A DNA stretch of 5,630 bases, from positions 1 to 5,630 of the forward strand of contig JAEDMR010000131.1 in NCBI GenBank assembly GCA_016302925.1. The letters are read 5' to 3'. Origin of the DNA: Bacillota bacterium. Lineage in GTDB: Bacteria; Bacillota; Clostridia; Peptostreptococcales; Anaerovoracaceae. Positions within the stretch are counted from its first letter, which is position 1, and each line of letters begins with the position of its first letter. Below the pieces are notes generated by a model. That model was given only the letters and a program-made list of their open reading frames with translations, was not told where the DNA came from and ran no database searches. Both the position numbers and the translations under genes were made by a program. Of this stretch, positions 4,301 through 5,630 are shown piece by piece.

Positions 4301-5374
4301 TTATTGCGGCAGATTGCGGCCGCTGTTCTTGTATTTTTTCAGGAGTTTTTCCAGCTGCGGGTTGGATTTCATCTCTTCCTCCCGCACCTTCTGCTCATAC
4401 GGGGTCAGCTTGTCCACATCCTTGATGTGTTTCCGAACCGGCTTCGGCATAAACGGCAGATAGATCAGCGGGGACACCACGAAAACATCCAGCAGCGTCC
4501 AGACCGCCAGGGCGGCAAACACCTGCCAGACTTCTGCGGTCAGTGCCATCGGTATGCAGATTGCCAGGGCCCCTAGGAGGAAGGCTGCAGCGGTGAGATA
4601 AAGCTTTTCCACCTTCCGGATGGCTTTCGAAAGGGCCTGATCGAACCAGGTCCGTTTCAGGCTCGGGAGAATGTATTTGGCGGCGCGGAACTGGACGTTG
4701 GCCAGGTACACGCAGGCTTTGAAATCATCAAAAGTTGCTTTTTCGGGAGGAATCTCCTCGGCGGCCAGCTGTCCCTTCATCTCGTCGAAGTACACCTGGG
4801 CCCGAATCACCGTGCCCTCGCCCATAATCGTATAGGCCGGCTGCTCGCCTTCCCCGAATTCCATGACCAGAAGCTCGCCCGGTGATGCCATGACCGTCTT
4901 TCCGCCCATGCCTGCCACGAAATATCCTTCCTGACAGAACAAAGCGTGGACTGCCAGCGGCTTTTCGGTCGGCTGAGTCGGTCCGCATTGCGCTGCCGTT
5001 TCCGCCGGGTACAGAAGATCCAGATAGCCTTCGTTCCCTTTGCGGACCATCAGGTTGTAGTCGGTGATCCTGCCAAAGCTGTGGGTCTTATATGCTCCGT
5101 CGAACCGGTCCTGCTCCAGGGCCTTCAGCCTGGCCACCCGCTGTCCTTCGTGGCTCAGCACCACCTCGCCTTCCAGCACCATGAGGACCCGGTCGTAATC
5201 GGGCAGACTGGAAAAATCGCTTTCCTCCTGCTCCACGGTGGCAGAGGACAGACGCCAGACAAAGTTCCGTTCCAGGTATCGGCTGCCGGCCGGCCAGATG
5301 GCCATTTCCCTCGTTTCTCCGCCGGTCCAGCGGCTGGTTTTATATGCATCTTTCTTGATCAGCTGGTATTTCAT
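4301..5374 (-). CDS. HutD/Ves-family bicupin fused to a two-helix membrane domain
   Basis: A 357-residue protein in two parts. Residues about 1-200 resemble the HutD/Ves family: SRWTGGETREMAIWP near the start, FVWRLSSATVEQEESDFSSLPDYDRVLMVLEGEVVL at about 38-73, and a second cupin-like half with PGELLVMEFGEG and GEGTVIRAQVYFD at about 165-197. HutD/Ves proteins are about 190 residues and form a bicupin; HutD is linked to histidine utilisation but has no proven reaction. Residues about 255-310 contain two membrane segments (YLTAAAFLLGALAICIPMAL and FAALAVWTLLDVFVVSPLIYLPF), followed by a basic, charged tail rich in Lys and Glu. This would tie a cytoplasmic bicupin to the membrane. ATG 5374 is supported by a GAGG-containing site about 8 bases upstream. 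No hut genes are adjacent. The promoter is at 5408-5436 and the terminator at 4216-4286, so it appears to be transcribed alone. Confidence 0.8.
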   Translation of the reverse strand: MKYQLIKKDAYKTSRWTGGETREMAIWPAGSRYLERNFVWRLSSATVEQEESDFSSLPDYDRVLMVLEGEVVLSHEGQRVARLKALEQDRFDGAYKTHSFGRITDYNLMVRKGNEGYLDLLYPAETAAQCGPTQPTEKPLAVHALFCQEGYFVAGMGGKTVMASPGELLVMEFGEGEQPAYTIMGEGTVIRAQVYFDEMKGQLAAEEIPPEKATFDDFKACVYLANVQFRAAKYILPSLKRTWFDQALSKAIRKVEKLYLTAAAFLLGALAICIPMALTAEVWQVFAALAVWTLLDVFVVSPLIYLPFMPKPVRKHIKDVDKLTPYEQKVREEEMKSNPQLEKLLKKYKNSGRNLPQ

Positions 5375-5407
5375 CGGAGCACCCTCACCTTTCTTTCATT
5401 GCCTTTC

Positions 5408-5436
5408 AGTATACCATAAATTGGACTGTCAGGCAA
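5408..5436 (-). promoter_or_regulatory. Promoter of the HutD-fusion gene
   Basis: On the minus strand TTGCCT (5436-5431), a 17-base spacer and TATACT (5413-5408). Transcription should start near 5401, giving a leader of about 27 bases. The -35 lies within the left arm of the inverted repeat at 5427-5451. Confidence 0.7.
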
Positions 5437-5451
5437 GAATTCCGCCTGACA
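5427..5451. promoter_or_regulatory. Inverted repeat between divergent promoters (candidate operator)
   Basis: TGTCAGGC (5427-5434) and GCCTGACA (5444-5451) are perfect 8-base arms separated by 9 bases. The left arm covers most of the -35 of the HutD-fusion promoter. The right arm ends two bases before the -35 of the plus-strand promoter at 5454. It lies upstream of both predicted transcription starts, so it should act as a DNA site rather than an RNA hairpin. The binding protein is unknown. Confidence 0.55.
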
Positions 5452-5453
5452 CC

Positions 5454-5482
5454 TTGCAATTTGTGTAAGATTATTGTAGAAT
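5454..5482 (+). promoter_or_regulatory. Promoter of the E2-like acyltransferase gene
   Basis: TTGCAA (5454-5459), a 17-base spacer and TAGAAT (5477-5482). Transcription is expected near 5489. Hexamers and spacing are identical to those at 1347-1375 and at 712-740 on the other strand. Confidence 0.7.
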
Positions 5483-5490
5483 AATAATAG

Positions 5491-5537
5491 TAACGTTAAC
5501 ACTTTCTTAGCAGGAATGTGATATTATTTCAATATCA
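5491..5537 (+). promoter_or_regulatory. Palindromes in the leader of the E2-like gene
   Basis: TAACGTTA (5491-5498) is an 8-base palindrome at the predicted transcription start. TGATATT (5519-5525) and AATATCA (5531-5537) are perfect 7-base arms around ATTTC. The second repeat could be an operator or a small RNA hairpin shortly before the ribosome site CAGGAG (5548-5553). No regulator was identified. Confidence 0.35.
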
Positions 5538-5560
5538 GACTCCGGAACAGGAGATTATTT

Positions 5561-5630
5561 ATGTATAGAGCAGACGGTTACCGTGTCAAGACCAACGATG
5601 CAATGTATGAATTGGTACCGTATATCATGC
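5561..5630 (+). CDS. Start of an E2/CAT-like acyltransferase gene (runs off the right edge)
   Basis: ATG at 5561 opens a frame of 23 codons up to the window edge. CAGGAG (5548-5553) lies 7 bases upstream, and a good promoter lies at 5454-5482. The visible residues, MYRADGYRVKTNDAMYELVP followed by YIM, resemble the N-terminus of Firmicute proteins annotated as 2-oxo acid dehydrogenase E2 catalytic-domain or chloramphenicol acetyltransferase-like proteins (pattern DGxxVKxxDPMYxxxPYIM). These carry an acyltransferase fold without a lipoyl domain, and their substrate is generally unknown. Only about 5-10 percent of the protein is visible, so the family call is tentative; that a gene starts here is much surer. 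Confidence 0.55.
   Translation, partial: MYRADGYRVKTNDAMYELVPYIM

Noticed and set aside
3690..4463. Plus-strand open frame opposite the sigma gene and the end of the HutD-fusion gene
   Set aside because: It crosses a terminator and two real genes in antisense and shows no protein family features.

Overview
The window looks like a chromosomal segment of an endospore-forming, gut-type Firmicute (Clostridia-like). The main evidence is a clear spoIIID gene behind a sigma-E-like promoter. Strong GGAGG-type ribosome sites, moderately GC-rich coding DNA with AT-rich gaps, and an ECF sigma factor paired with a DUF4179-type membrane protein agree with this. No mobile element, tRNA, rRNA or CRISPR array was seen. 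Seven protein genes are supported, two of them cut by the window edges.

Left part (1-740, minus strand): a promoter at 712-740 starts a roughly 490-base leader. It carries a cobalamin (B12) riboswitch at about 489-686, an intrinsic terminator at 373-423 and a further hairpin at 258-300. The first gene is a truncated SseB-like protein starting at 214. The order promoter, aptamer, terminator, gene is typical of transcription attenuation, but the SseB-like target is unusual for B12 control.

Middle (741-2437, plus strand): spoIIID (989-1267) encodes the mother-cell sporulation regulator and ends in a GC-rich terminator. A PLP-dependent threonine aldolase-like enzyme (1412-2437) follows with its own promoter.

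Right-middle (2511-4160, minus strand): an ECF sigma factor and a single-pass membrane protein, probably its anti-sigma factor, overlap by ATGA and end in a strong terminator facing the threonine aldolase gene.

Right end (4216-5630): a HutD/Ves-type bicupin fused to a two-helix membrane domain (minus strand) lies back to back with the start of a plus-strand gene resembling the 2-oxo acid dehydrogenase E2/CAT-like acyltransferase family. A perfect inverted repeat sits between their two promoters. The promoters of the riboswitch leader, the threonine aldolase gene and the E2-like gene share the same two hexamers and the same spacing, TTGCAA-N17-TAGAAT. Apart from the sigma/anti-sigma pair, the genes look like separate short transcription units rather than one pathway.
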